From Lyophyllum atratum (Eukaryota; Basidiomycota; Agaricomycetes; Agaricales; Lyophyllaceae), in the NCBI GenBank assembly GCA_014905825.1, contig JACGCN010000003.1, positions 124,001 through 188,000 on the forward strand: a stretch of DNA of 64,000 nucleotides, in the 5' to 3' direction. The position numbers and the translations under genes are program-made. Of the stretch, positions 44,726-58,290 are shown one piece after another. Within the stretch, counting starts at the first letter, position 1; every line of letters begins with the position of its first letter. The notes beneath the pieces are model-generated. The model was not told the DNA's origin. It saw only the letters and a list, made by a program, of their open reading frames with translations, and made no database searches.

Positions 44726-47700
44726 AAACGCCCCATCGCACACTCAACGGACTCTGACACAGAATTTCTCGGTCCTTACTGGATATGGTACAACTATAGC
44801 CTTCTCTTTTTATTCATGTCGTACAAATCAAATGGGGTCAAGATGAAAACCTGGGTGGCTTATTGTGACTGGTTTTTGTTACCGTTGTACGCTCAAACAC
44901 AATCATGTCATTGACAATAAAGATACCAGAGCATCAGAATGATGTGAGCTAAAAATATTCGACGGCGGTTACATATAAGTAGAGGAAGAGGGACTGATCT
45001 ACCGTCACTAGTAGTAAATCATGCTATCCCCATCCCTTGACAGAGGACGAAGTCCCCAGATCTAAACCTTCCGAGGGATAACAAGAATGGTCGTACGGTA
45101 GCTTGTGTCACTCGCGCTGACAAAGACCTCAGAAACGTCGGTGGTATTGACCATACTCGTCCCCAGGCTACGTAGCTTGCCAGAATTCATCGTCCAGCTT
45201 TCCCGGCTGGCTATCTTTCCAAGCCGGTTCCAATCGAGTATCGAGCTCGAATGTGTTTGTGAGTTTTTATGCTACCGTCAGCCATGGTCCGTCGTGGAAT
45301 CCTTCCTGATGTCATCCCCAATAAGCCCACGCTCTCGGCGACACTCTTCTTCCTCATCTTCGCCGCGCTTCTGAATCCCCCAGACCCCGGCCGCCTGTTG
45401 CAGAGGCTCCAGCTCAGCTTCGCCCTTGCGCGTGTCCATGATTGACTCATCAACGCCTCGGCACTCCATCATCTTCGTCACCATCATCCTCCAGTACGCC
45501 TAGATTGACGGAAAACTGCATCCCCAGGTCAAGCTCGTAAAACACGATGCATACCTTCCTTTTGACGTCTACGCACATTACTATAATTGAATCGTCGTTG
45601 GCTCTTTCCCCGACTCGCGCAAGCTCTACGTCGATGTCCTCGGCGTCGAGCTGCCTGTAGACTGCGCCTATCTCCGGAAGAACGGGGCACAGCAATTTGT
45701 ACGGTCCCTTGTCGATCTCCGAACACGCAAACATCGAAACCTGCCGCATGCGTTCGCACTGGTCCTATGTACCCAGTGCGGGAGGCGAGCGCTTGACACC
45801 GAGTGCAGCTTATGACCAGGTGGTAGAGCACGCCGAGGACGGCTTGACCTCGCATCCAGAGGAGGAATACTCGGAGTTGACAAGGGTGAGGATGATAGAG
45901 CGAGAAAAGACAGCGTGTCCGGCGAGAGATGGTTAGGTAACAAACACCTCAAGATAACTGGTGTCCAACAGGTTGGGCACATGGTTTGGCAGACTAGGAA
46001 GGATTTTGTGCGGGGCCGAGGTATACTATTGACGGCCTTGGGACTCGAAGGCAGCAGAATCAATGAGATGGTTGGCGATAGAGCGTCTATGCTGGCAGCA
46101 GCGAAGCGAAGGCGGACTTGCTGCCTGAGGGGACCACAGTGGGCAATGGTGAGACATCGGCAACGGCAACATTGAGGCTGGAAATACCGGCACTACGAGG
46201 GTGACAATCACGCCTTCTTCTGACGGTGGCAGGCGAATATGTGCTCTAATCCCTCTGGCAAGCAGGACATCAGTCAGAGACAGCTGCGGGCTGGAGAGGC
46301 TATGGTGCATACCTTGCATTTCTACCTCAATAGCATCGACATCTACCCAGGCTGCCAGCTGCCTAATCCTTGGTGTCGGTTTGGTGTCGGTGGTTCTCGC
46401 GGCCTTGAGTCATAGGCGAACTTGGGTGACCCGTGGTGGCTTATATTGACGAGCAGCAGGACGTTAACGAAATCTGATGTTGAGAGGAAAGAGGACCCGA
46501 GAGAGATTCGTTCAGACTTTCACGAGCAGCAACGGGTGCCGGTGAACGTTGATTTCAGGGAAATTTCGAAGTGTAGGGATCATGTGACTCGACCATCTCA
46601 GCACTCCTCCTCATCTTGACATTGACCACGATCCTGGCCTACAGCTGTGTACCAACACCGCTATACGCCTCTCATGCGCACCAAGGGCCTAGCGAATCCT
46701 GTGACACGCTGTACTCTGAAACTACAACTTATCCCTGCTCCACTTTTCTGCTGTACGCTCGATAAATTGGGGACAAGTACTAGTGGAGGTGAGCTGCATT
46801 TCTATACATTATGGAACTGAATGGAACAGCTTCAGAGCTTGTATTCTTGCAGTTGGAATATTTCGTTTACAACGCCTGATAATTTCAGCTCCCTTCCCAA
46901 CCAAACGGCTCACAAACTCGAACATTTACGTCAAGCCATCTCTTAGCTGCAATAGTTCAAGGCCGCTAGAACTTAGAAGGCCGACTGATATATAAGGTGC
47001 GATCTGATACGGTTCGTCTCTGTCGATCACCGTGATAACTCTGTTGTTAGCGACCCTGCTCAGATACGGTGCGAAGAACCCAATTGTGCTGATGTTCTTG
47101 TTCTGGTCGATGCAATCTCCGCACCTGCAAAAGCTTCCGTTACCGCAAGCGACATTGTGTTTTCCGGGATCTACTTGTGGATGAGCTGTTCGAAGATGTC
47201 GAACGCGATGGTTACTATGATTGATGTCGGTCCTTCTCGTTGACACCAGGGCGATGCTCAGATTGTCGCTTGTAAATGGCTACCGAGTAAGACCCTCGCT
47301 CGTCATAGTCGTATACTACGCTCACTTTTCCCAGGTCCGTCCGCTTCGTACCAGTGTAACTTTGACCAATCCAAGTATTCCTTAATTACCCCAGAAAATC
47401 TCAAGCCGAAAAGACATCCAAGCCATGGATTTATCCTCGACTATTTTTAGAACGACGGTCCTTGCAAACACAACGAGATTGATGGTGAAGACTCTTGTTC
47501 CAAACTCGGTCGTGGGTCCAAGTTATAGTGGTTTGTCAGCACACAATAGTCTCCTGACGCCTGCGTGGACCCACAAAGCTACGTCCCTCTTCAGTAGGAC
47601 GCCCAGTGGTCACTGCATTCGAGAATCGGTAGTTAAGGACTGCAATTATACTTTCATCTGTTTCCATCCGTCACTGTTGTTCCGACGTGTTTGTTCTCTT

Positions 47701-47840
47701 CCTAGGCGCACTACTTCTCCATATAAAGTTAGAAGGAACGTGAACATTCTCGTCATCTCATAGCATCTGACTGCTCACCAAGGAATCCCTGATTTTCACA
47801 TAACCCGGCGCTGCTCCCTTCTCTACCCCGCACACACAGC
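44726..47840. other. Long stretch without an assignable gene
   Basis: About 3.1 kb. The first 50 bp still match the 3' flank of HMG copy 1. Minus-strand frames at 45450-45749 (about 99 codons, acidic end) and 45668-46063 have protein-like composition but no domain I recognise. The best guess is a decayed or very divergent minus-strand gene between 45200 and 46070. Nothing convincing is seen from 46.1 to 47.8 kb. Confidence 0.3.
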
Positions 47841-50153
47841 ATGAGCGACGACGACAACTTTCTGGGATTATTGGGCCCTTCCTCAGACTTCTCAGGCGAC
47901 GACCTCCGAGAAACGACCGTACCAGAACGTTTCTCGGAGGAACCCCAAACAGCCCCAATCAGGCAGGAAGGCTCTTCAAGGCCCGACGTTTCTCCACCTT
48001 CAACCGAAGTTGACGATATACGTGATTTCTTTGAATACTCTCTGCCAACTCTCGTGATGGGCGAGGACCATACACGATCCCGCAGCACCAGGGCCCCCGC
48101 TCATTTTGACCGCCATCTTGACGAGCATCTTAGGATGGACCGGGTCGTCTATCTACCGGCCTTTCTCACCGACCTGAAAGCCATCGCCGAGGATGCTTTA
48201 ACCAAATATACCTCCAAATTTCCCTTTCCTGCTACTAGAGAACAAATAGGTTTCCCTAATGCTGGAATCCGGTTGGATTGCGCTCGAGATGCTCTGGAGG
48301 AGAGAATCCTCAATGAGAGGTCCCTCGAAGGAATCTACTCGAAGACCATGGCTAGTCACTGTTCTATCGTCGCCTCCACCCTGGAATTTCAACTCCCTGT
48401 GTGGTCTAGTGCGCATCTTCATTGGCAGACAATCCACGGGAGATCGGAAGAAAAACACGCGATTGCGGATGGCCTGTTACGTATATTCGACATATCCGGC
48501 CATACGTGTGACGCGGCGCGGGTGTCACCTCTTGCAGTGGAGTATCTCGATGTTCGAAAATACTTCCCGGTTATTGGTGTCTGGGAATTCAAGAACATGG
48601 TGGCGGGTAGCATCAACGTTTTCGAAGCGATCTTAGAACAGGCCAAGATGCACAAGTTCCCATGGGTAGGGTGCCAAGAGGGAAACCGCTGTGCAGTTGT
48701 TCATCCGCCTACACTCGGTAAAGTCCTGAAGACGTGGTCGAAGATGGGGCCTGATGCGAGCGAAAGCGTCGTACCTCCGCCGACGATGCCTCCCCCGCCT
48801 TCACACCCTATCCGTGGCACCGACATCCAGCATGGCTTGTACATGGTGCAGCAAGTAAGGCTTTAACTTGTGTTCATTGAGCACGTCTACATCTACTGAC
48901 GGAAGTGTAGGTCATTGCTGAGATGGTGAAGCACGACACTACCTTCGGGTGTCTGCACTCAGGCCATTCCGAGATCTATTTCAAGCGCGACAGAAAGAAC
49001 AAGATACTCTACGTTTCCGACATTGTCCGGACTGATGCTCCAGGTCATGGCGGGCTCATTACAGGGCTCTTCATTGCGATGCTTCGCGACGCCAAAGAAC
49101 GTTCTGCACAGATGAAGCATGGTTTCCGTACCTGGCCCGATTGCGAGCCACCTGAGACGCCCAGCGCTGGCCTTTCCCCAGAGGTAATATGTTACGCCAT
49201 GAGTCCAAACTACCGTCCACTAGACTAATAGCTCTGTAGGGTATCATAGAACAAGCCCGGATCCGGCAGTGGCTCATTTTGACTCCAGAGGAGAAAGGAA
49301 TTCTAACATCTTCCTTTTGTCCCGGATCACCATATCTGCGCTCTCCTTCCGTCGCAATTGGAGCGACAGACTTCGATTTAGACAGCGCAGTTGTCTCTAT
49401 TAGTATCCCGCCACAGCGCCATACGTCTAAAGGGACTCTCAGTATCTCCGGGACTGTATTCCCCGGAATTCGAGGACGCTACTCGAAATTTGTCGTGGTG
49501 AGGTGCGCAAATAGAGACAGAGATGTGGTAAGACTTCGAAAAGAAGATCAGGCGTATCGTGACCTGGCAGCGGCCGGCGTGACGTGCATTCCACAACTCT
49601 TCGGGCTTTTTGTTCACGCTAATTCGGAGGGTGATCCGCGCATCAAGCTTCCTTACGCATCCCTCGTCATTGAAGATGTTGGCGATGAGTCGCTGGAGGA
49701 TTGGTGGAAGAGTGAAAGGAGTTTCCCAGAATCCACGGTGTGCGTTCAAGTCAACTGCCTATTTCGTTGGAGCATTTCTCTCACATTGGTTATAGGCAGG
49801 ATGCCTTGAAAGCGCTGAAGCAATTTCATTCTGCTAACTACTGCCATGGGAAGCTTGCGCTCCATGATATCCTTATCCTGCCAGAAGATTTGAGACGGGA
49901 TGATCGCAGCCCCATCTCCTTCGTCAGCCTCAGGGGCGCCTACCAGACGACACAAGCGTGGGAAAAAGAAAAGGAGCTTGAAGCCCTTGAGGGGCTTCTA
50001 AGGAATCCTCTCAAGCACCAGTTAACCGGAGCTAAGAGTGATGACTCCTTGGACGACGAGGAGTCGGATGATCCCCATATCAGTCAAAGACCCAGATTCT
50101 TCGCTTCTGAGACAACGTCTAGTACCGCAGCTTTATCACGTCGAATGGAGTAG
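47841..50153 (+). CDS. Kinase-like protein lacking catalytic motifs (pseudokinase paralog)
   Basis: Four exons (47841-48854, 48911-49183, 49240-49737, 49800-50153) total 2139 nt and give about 712 residues. The order matches the three kinase genes downstream: an N-terminal region with HFDRHLDEHLRMDRV, a middle region with TFGCLHSGHSEIYF, and a kinase-like C-terminal half. Key residues are lost. The strand with the ATP-site Lys reads VVVRCAN, the HRD loop reads YCHGKLALHDILIL, and the metal-binding DFD position reads FVSLRGA. It can be expected to be catalytically dead and may act as a scaffold or regulator. It is the most divergent and most upstream member of the cluster. A run of introns at positions like those of the others supports common descent. 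Confidence 0.75.
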
Positions 50154-50437
50154 AGTCCGAGTCTACTACAGTAATACTAATATCAGGACATTTATCAGTA
50201 TCATGCGCTCATACCGTAACTTAGGTATTCAAATATTCATCTCGCGTCGCGCTACGCGCTTCGCCATCACGCCCATGAGTCACATGATGATGTTGGCTGT
50301 GCAAAATCAAACACGTGATAATGAAAGTTCAGAGGTTGAACTTGAATCCTCCGAGCGCCAGTCCAAGTTCCAACCACTGCCCACGTCCACCGTCTGGATT
50401 CCTTTGTCTTTTCCAAGCTTGCGTGCCAAAACTAATC

Positions 50438-52857
50438 ATGCAGCGCGTAGGAATAGACTTTATAAACCACGAACTTAGCCTCTTGATGCAGTATAATCCT
50501 CCACTGCAATCTCCGGATCTGGACCCTGACGATCCAGAGACTGCCGACGTATGCCCCAGCCTCACCGCACCCTCAATCTTCTACGATAAACATCTAGACG
50601 AAAAACTTCTGATGAAAAGTGTTCGAGTCATTCCATTGGCGACAAACATCTCTCGAACTGTTAACGTCACCTCACAGTCGCTCATCGCCAGAAAGGTGCC
50701 TATTTCACCTCACCGTCCTATGGACTCGTTTCCATCACAGGAATTTCGTTCTTCTCGCTCTCTTAAGGTGCGAATAAAAGATGCACAATCCCTCGCTGAG
50801 GTATACCAAAGGACGATCGGACTGTATTCCAGTGTTATCTCTTCCATGTTTCTGCTTCATCCACGTGCAGATGAATGGGACGGCGTATTGCACTGGGGTT
50901 GTACCGGGTCGCGGAATTGGTATGAACTCGAAGCCTTCAGTCAAAACTACGGACTCAAAATCCTCGATGGGGACCAAAGGACAGACAAATTACAGGGGTC
51001 TATCGACGAACAAACGCGCGAGACATTGCGCATCATGAAACAGAGGGACCGTGCTTTAGCGTATTGGTCGATTTTTGCCATCTCCAAAGAGGCGGAAGAT
51101 GTTCTCGAGGGAATGAATGTCGCGACTTGGGCAGACAACTTCCCATACGAATTATGCAACACGAAGGGGTACTCAACGCCGCCGGATATCCAGTTTAACA
51201 TTCCGGATGCATCAACGACGGGTTGGGGAGTATCAGTATCATCCATTCCCACTCTCCCAGTCGCAGAACGGATTTCCACCATCGCTGTCGCACCGCAGTT
51301 GGCTCAAGTTGGCGAGGTGACCACCCCAGCGAAAGAAATTTCCCTTCGAAGAAGTTCTCGTTTGTGTAGACCAATCGCCACAACAAAAGGGAAGTCGAAG
51401 GGATCTCCGGCGAACAGAGGAGAAGCAGTGGAGGCAAGGAGGACTACTACGGTCTTATGGCCAAAGATTACTCTACCAGCGCGGCCTCTAAAGTCGAATA
51501 AAACGTCTGAAATGGCCTGCTTGTTCCTACAGAGGGTGAGTCGCGATTTCAACGGTTATAATCCATATTGACAACCGTTTCATCAGGCCTGGGCTCTATC
51601 CGTGGAGCATAATACGACATACACCGTTTTTCACTGTGGGAACTTCGAAAGAATCGGCTTTCGTCACCGCTCCAGTCAGACACTTTTCCTCTCTGAACTT
51701 ATCAGAGTTCCCGAGTGCAAGAACCCTGGCTACGGAAAAATTCATATGGGACTTTTTCTGTCGATTGTGCAGGACGTGTTGGATCGTACAGAGCTTGAGC
51801 GTCAACAGGAGGAAACGCCTCGATCGAGCGATCGAAAAAGGCGGCGGGGAACTTCTGCTTCGAATCCGAATAAACGATATACAACGAAAACAAGGGCGAT
51901 GGCTTTGAAAGAGCGGAGCGAGGCGGATGAGCGGAATACGAACCAGGAGGTATGGAGTCTAGATACTCTTGATTAACGCACTGACTCTCCCCATAGATTG
52001 TAAAAAAGGACGCCAGAGAACGCTCTTTGATGTTACTCGAGCTACGCTATGGAGTTTATAACTCCGCGGCCCCAGCGTCCTTCTTGCGCACGCACAGCAT
52101 CCAGCATGACACATATGGACCTGAAGAGTACCTTTCGATCGTTCTCACTTCGCGAATTGCTGGTGGTGCGACTGGCGTCGTCCATGGTGCCATCCTCCGA
52201 CTTCTATCCTCAGATGGAGAAGTTCGATCCGTCGACGTCGTTGTGAAGCTATCTTTCAAGTCTGAACAACGGGAGCATCTACGACATGAGCATACCGTTT
52301 ACGAGCACCTTGCAACACGGGGAGTCGAGGGCATACCATTCGTATACGGATTGTTCGAGGACGTCGAGACAGATACTATTGCTCTTGTTATGAGCCATGT
52401 TGGTACTGCGCTGAAGACCCTCCTGCCCGATCATCGAAGTTACGGGAGAACCATTTCGAAATCAGCTAGGTGGGTAGATACATCATCCTGTCGTCTTCAT
52501 TCTCAACCGTCTTTTGCCTCTAGGGCTGCATACCTCCGTGTCCTGGGTGACATTCATGATGCTGGCGTTCGCCACCGCGATATCCGGCCAGAGAACCTCA
52601 CACTGCACGACGACGATTCTGTGGCTATCATAGACTTTGATATGGCGGAGCTGAATCCTAGCGAAGGGGCGAAGCGGCGCGAAATGCGTCACATCACGGA
52701 TTTACTGAATGGATTTTATAGTCCGCCGAATGAATTCCCTAGCATGGCAACAACCCCGGAGAAAGAGGCGGCTTTGGAAAAGCCAAGATCTTACCTGCCA
52801 CGAGTAGATGAAGACCAGGAAGACCAGGACCAAATTTCGTGTGGTGGTGTTGCGTGA
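50438..52857 (+). CDS. Kinase-like protein A with novel N-terminal domain
   Basis: Exons 50438-51535, 51587-51949, 51997-52469 and 52524-52857 total 2268 nt and give about 755 residues. The first 450 residues form a domain I do not recognise, starting with FYDKHLDEKLLMKSVRVIPL and ending in a basic Ser/Arg linker. The next module (TTYTVFHCGNFERIGFRHRS) is conserved in all members. The kinase-like half has a Gly-rich turn (GGATGVVHGA), VVVKLSF with the ATP-site Lys near 567, a hinge-like ALVMSHVGTAL, HRDIRPEN near 662 and IIDFDMAE near 684. DFD replaces the usual DFG. The frame is open further upstream to 50315, so the start is not certain. The style is that of expanded fungal kinase families (FunK1-like). 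Substrate unknown. Confidence 0.82.
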
Positions 52858-55420
52858 GTACTCTCAAAGCATCTGGAAACCTTTCTTACTGAAATGGCCC
52901 GAAGTGATAATGACTGAGCAACATCTCATCTTTTGGGCGTCATTCCAGAAATGATGTTCAGCGAGGCTACATACTACCAGATTCCGATGGAGATGGTCCA
53001 TATTGAATAACTCGAAAGCCCGTTCTGTAAGAAGTCGTTCTTGGTACGTGACGGAGACCAAGTAGAACCGTTAGGGCCCAAGGACTCGACAAGGAGGTTC
53101 AATCTAAACCGGACCGAATGTTCCAGATAGGAAATACATACCATTTGTAAACGGTCCACGCGTCGCATCGAGATCAAACATATTGTCGCTGGAAAATTGG
53201 ATTGATTGTCATGGACGACGAAGGATAGATAGAATATATGTGATCGAAAAAAAGATTGGACAAGGCAAGGCACAAGTACGGATCCAGAATGTACATTACA
53301 TCAACCATCCGAATCCACTCCTCGTCGTTCTAGATATCTTCTTTATTCGGGGCCCGGACGGTTGAGGGAGAATAGGATGCACCGCCGAATGCTTTGAGGG
53401 GAATGGAGAACGCAGCTCATCGAGAATCATCGAATGAACGCGTGTCTGGCGGGGCATCCCCCACTCATGATGACCATTGCCGAAATCATTCTTGGCCAAT
53501 GAAGGAAATGGCATGTTCCTCGATTTCATTAAAAGCCGCTCACGACGAAAAGGGCGCAGCCAGAGGGTGGACAACCTCGGTGCCCGAGACAGTCGTCACG
53601 AGAGAGGGGAAAGTCGGATTGAAAAATGCATGTGGAATCGGGGTCATGCGGCGCTAGTCTCGGTGGGAAATGAATCGCCTTAGGCGTCGGCGACAGGGTA
53701 TGAGCGGTGTTGCATGCATAGGAACGTGGAATGTGAGGCCTGGAGCGATGAAACTGGGCCTTGTGAAGAGAGAAAAAAAGAGAAAATATGAGAGAAGGAG
53801 ACGCTGGACGCTGGACCAGAAATGAAGGCTTCAGCAAATACAGCCATCATGACAGAGGAGAGCATCGCACCTTGCACAACTTATTTACGACCGACACGTC
53901 ACGACCCCGCTCCCGTACCGGACCAGCCTAGCTCATACCTGCAGCTTGAATCCGGCGTCTCTTCATCGGCGGGCTAGGCACCCCTCCTCAGTGACCTCTC
54001 CCTCCCCATCCTGGTCCTTCAACTTCTCCCTCTTCTTCTTCGGTCTCATCTCCAGCTTCTCCAGCTCCAGTCGAGGTAGATCCCGGACGACGCGCTTATT
54101 GGCCTTGGCCATCTTCAAATTCTGTCTGCCCTCCTCCACGCGTCGCCGCGCCTCCTTCCGCAGCCGTCGGGCTTCGATCAGCCTCACTTTGCCATACCAG
54201 TCGCGCCTTCTTGACGCGCCACTGCGCTGTCACTGACCAGTCAGAGATGAACTTGCTCCTCTCTTTCAAACCCATTCCCCGTTCTCCCACCAAGCGTCGT
54301 TCAGCTCATAGTGTTCCAGTTCCGCTACGGCTTCCCTATCAGTAACCGGTTTCGCGACCTCCTTCCTCCTTGCGTCATCCCGTGCAGCCATCCAGCCACC
54401 TCGGTATCAGATTCTCATTTCTCCTCCTGCAACTGCTTTGCCTAGGACAGTTCACCCTGCTTTGACCCCGAATTGACCTCGGGACGGGCAAAAGAGCGAA
54501 GTCTATTCCCCGGCGACTAGACAATTCTGGACAACGACATGCAGATGGAAAAGAAAAAGACGAGCATTAACGGCGTATCGACGCGATGGCGTCAACGTCC
54601 GCAACGTTGTACGCAGCGTAGCAAGTGTTTGGCATGTCTTCACCAAGGGGCGAGAGGGTTACAGGGGTACTCCAATATATCTGGTGGAAAGGTATCGATA
54701 CGCGCACAGGGTAAACGCTATGCCATGTAAGTACCCTCTTTACCCGCTCGGCATCACTGACATCCATCCCTATCCTCCAATTCGTCTTCTAGCACTGGTG
54801 GAGATGTGGTATGTCTACAGCAAGTAGTAGTTAGACACATTGACAGCTGGACGGTCAAGAGGACAATCACAGACGTGACAGAGAACTCGGGGCCCGCCAG
54901 GGTTAGGGTTAGCTGTCAATACTCGAGTAGTGGCAAGCCGAATAGCCCCCACTCTTCCCAAAGAACTTGGAAGAAATGACTCTTGAAGGCTGTATGACTT
55001 TCTCACTGCACCTGGATAGTAGCGATTCGGAATTGAGGAGGCTTCTTCCACGGTATCGCTCCCATTGACTCATTTCTCCGGTAAAAACAGAGAGATAGAA
55101 GAACTCCCTACTACGCATGAGTCTCCGTCATCATTCATGCAAGATCAGTTTCGACCTACACCACTGATGGAAGCGGCCTGGCATTGCAAGCGAGCGTCTA
55201 CCGACCCGAATGCACTAGGCTACGAGTATGCATGCATGTGATGATCACATGCTTTATACTACACAATAGAGGTTGAACGTCCTTGTCCTCCAATTGTCCT
55301 TATCAAGTTCACGGCTGATTCGAATTGAAGTCTCCCAAATTCTCTCGAACGCCAGTACTGCAGTGGCCGCCCATTCATCCCGACGTACAGATTTACCGGA
55401 CCTGGAGCGTGTCATCAACA
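52858..55420. repeat. Spacer with a degenerate copy of the right-end repeat
   Basis: From about 52900 to 53880 the sequence aligns by eye with 62400-64000, including the GGGAGAATAGGATGC and TGATGACGAAA-like blocks and a matching tail (CAGCAAATACAGCCATCATG). The downstream flank was thus duplicated along with the kinase gene. A basic, helical minus-strand open frame at 53963-54187 (RRLRKEARRRVEEGRQNLK) might be a small gene fragment. Nothing else is recognised. Confidence 0.5.
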
Positions 55421-57749
55421 ATGCTACACGCTACGACTGAAGACCTCAACCGCGAGTTTGACCTACTGCTGCAATACAATCCTCCAATTCGAGTCCTTGA
55501 CACCAAGCGTACACGCGGATGCCCACCCCTGACACCACCCTTAACATTCTATGATAAACATCTAGACGTCAGACTCATGTTAAAAAGAGTCATCCTAATC
55601 CCACTGGAGACCTATGTCTCCGAAGCTGTCGATCACACCGCACAGTCGCTCAGGGACAGGAAGATATCTCCACCAGCTAGTGGCCCGAAAGGCTTTTTCC
55701 CGTCGAAGGCGTACCGCGCATATCGTCAACCTAGAATAGAGTTAATGGATACGATATCTCTCGCAAGGTTGTATCAAGGGACCACTGGATCTTACTCCAG
55801 TGTCGTGGCCTCCACGCTCCTGTTTCATCCCCGCGCGCCTGGCTGGTACTCGGCTTTGCTTTGGAATGCTTTTTATCCCATAGGCATGGAGGAATATTAC
55901 CCATTTACGGGAAATTACGCCCTCCAAGTGTCTGCTTTGGACCGCCTGTCGCCTGAGGTACAACAATCCATGGATGAGGAGAGTCTCACTATTTTACAAC
56001 GTCTACACCGTCGGTATGACTCGGACAGTTTGGCGTTCTGGGAAATATTTTCTATTTCCCCCGAGGCCGAGGGTGTTCTGAGGGAGATGGATGCGGTCTC
56101 TTCGCTCGATAGCTTCAGTTGCGAAGCATGTCAAACGAAAGGATACTCGAATCCTCCAGTTATGGCTTTAGCCACCCCCGATGCCTCAGTAACAGCTTGG
56201 GGTGTCCCTGTATCTACCATCTCGGGCCTTTCCGATTCGATTGACGCGTCTGGTATCCCGCCCGAGCTGCATGCTGGCGGTGGTGATCCGCTGCCGAAGA
56301 AACCAGAACCCCCACGACGCAGCTCTCGATCTCACAAGCCTGAGGTCTTACCAGAACAGCGCAACACCAAAGGACTGTCAAGGTCGAAGAAATCAGCAAT
56401 GACGCTGGCAAACGATACTAGTCCTTCATGGCCGACCATCGACGTTACCGCTTGTCTTCCAAAAGCAGAGGCGCCTAGCATGACCAACCTGTTCTTACAG
56501 CGGGTAAGTGACCATCTTCATCGTGCCATGATGACGTAGTAATGTCCTTCTCCGCAGGCCTGGGCACGTTCGGTTGAACACGACACGACATATATCGTCT
56601 TTCACTGCGGAAATTTCGAAAGGATCGGCTTTCGACACCGCTCGAGTCAGACCTTATTCCTATCCAATCTCATCGACATCTCTCACTGCAAAAATCCTGG
56701 CTATGGGAAGATACACATCGGACTTTTTCTGTCTGTTGTCCAAGACGCCATCGACCGTATGGAGAAACAACCCCAGGAGGAGGAGACACGTCAATCGGGA
56801 AATCGGAAAAGACCGCAAGATACCGCGTCCTTACCGTCCAGGAAGCGGTACAAAACTAGGATGGCGGTTCTACAGGACCGCCTTGAGGCGGAAGAGCGTC
56901 ATCTCAATCAGGAGGTACGTCACATTCTATTCTGAATTTCAAAATACCCATTCCTTTGCAGATTGTGAAGCAGGAGGTACGAAGGCGCTCGTTAGCGTTA
57001 CTCGAACTCCGATATGGAATCTACAACTCACCGGCTCCAGCATCGTTCCTGCGGTTTCGCTGCGTGAGCAAGGATATATACACCCCTGACGAATATTTCA
57101 CCGTCGTCCTCACCTCTCGGATCGAGGCGGGTGCCACCGGTGTAGCACATGGGGCCCGGCTTAAATGCGTAGACTCTGATGGCCAAACTCGTCACCTCGA
57201 TGTTGTGGTGAAGCTATCTTTCGGACTCGAAGAGACGAAACGTCTACGGCACGAATTTTCTATCTACCAGCACCTTGCCATACTCGGGATCGTCGAAGGC
57301 ATTCCTTTCATATACGGCCTGTTTGAAGACATGGAATCCAATACGGTGGCTCTTGTTATGAGCCATGTCGGCACGGCGTTGATCACGTTAATGCCTGATA
57401 TACGGCGCTATGACGTTACCATCTCTGAGTCAATGAGGTGAGTAGGCCCTTCACTCTCCTCCATCCATCCTCATCTATTATATACAGAGCTGCATTCCTT
57501 CGTGTCCTGGGTAAAATCCACGAGGCCGGTGTTCGCCATCGAGACATCAGGCCGGAGAACCTTATGCTGTCCGATGACGGCCATGTCGCGTTCATCGACT
57601 TCGATATGGCTGAGCTACGTCCAACCGAAGGCGCGATGAGACGCGAGATGCGTCACATCACGGACATGTTGGATGGATCCTACCTGCCGCCTGGCGGGAT
57701 TCCTAGCGAAGCTACAACACCAGACGGAGCTACTAGTAACTACTTCTAG
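55421..57749 (+). CDS. Kinase-like protein B
   Basis: Exons 55421-56503, 56558-56914, 56962-57437 and 57488-57749 total 2178 nt and give about 725 residues. The architecture is as in A: FYDKHLDVRLMLKRVILIPL at the N-terminus, the TTYIVFHCGNFERIGFRHRS module, VVVKLSF, HRDIRPEN and FIDFDMAE. All three introns lie at the same codons as in A. It is the most diverged of the three catalytic-type copies and ends earlier, without the acidic tail of A and C. The frame is intact throughout, suggesting retained function. Confidence 0.82.
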
Positions 57750-58290
57750 GATCAGCACAGTGTTGGATTCGATTGACGAAGAGAAAGAGCGCAGATCGGT
57801 TTGAAACCATTCATACACTCGCTCGTATGTCTTTGAACTAGAGCACCAGATTAGCTATATTTCCAGTTTTCCAGTTCTGGTGACGCTAGCCCATTTTCTA
57901 TCACGATCTTTCTCGTCCTTCGGCTCATTTGGTTTTCGGATCTTACCCTTGCCCGCCCATATCTAATACTTATCGTCATTCTATCTGTTGTATCTTTTAT
58001 ATCAAGTTTTCATTTTCAATTTGCCTACCAGTCGGGCGCGTCTTGACAAGGTGCGGTCCGAGTCGCGATTCGCCATCACAACTCACGCGTCACGAGTCAC
58101 ATGCAAACAATAGACGGTCAATATAACTTTGAGTTATCGTCTTCTTATTGTCAACCCAGTGAACCTTCAGCTTCATGTATAAACAAGGAATCCTCCAAGC
58201 GAACAATTGCGAGTCCGAGCTCAAATCCAACTTCCAACCACAGTCGGGATTCCTTTATCTTATCCCAGCTTGCATGCCAAAGTTATCATG
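57750..58290. other. Spacer upstream of kinase C
   Basis: No gene seen. From about 58050 the sequence resembles the region upstream of kinase A (50270-50437), including a GAGTCACATG motif, so the promoter was duplicated too. Confidence 0.4.

Noticed and set aside
45211..46063. Minus-strand frames as a two-exon gene
   Set aside because: The frames look protein-like, but I could not find a junction that joins them or any recognisable domain.
54896..54916. GGGTTAGGGTTAG stretch, telomere-like
   Set aside because: Fewer than two full repeats (another short ACCCTAACCC is at 5226-5236). This is within chance and no subtelomeric structure is seen.
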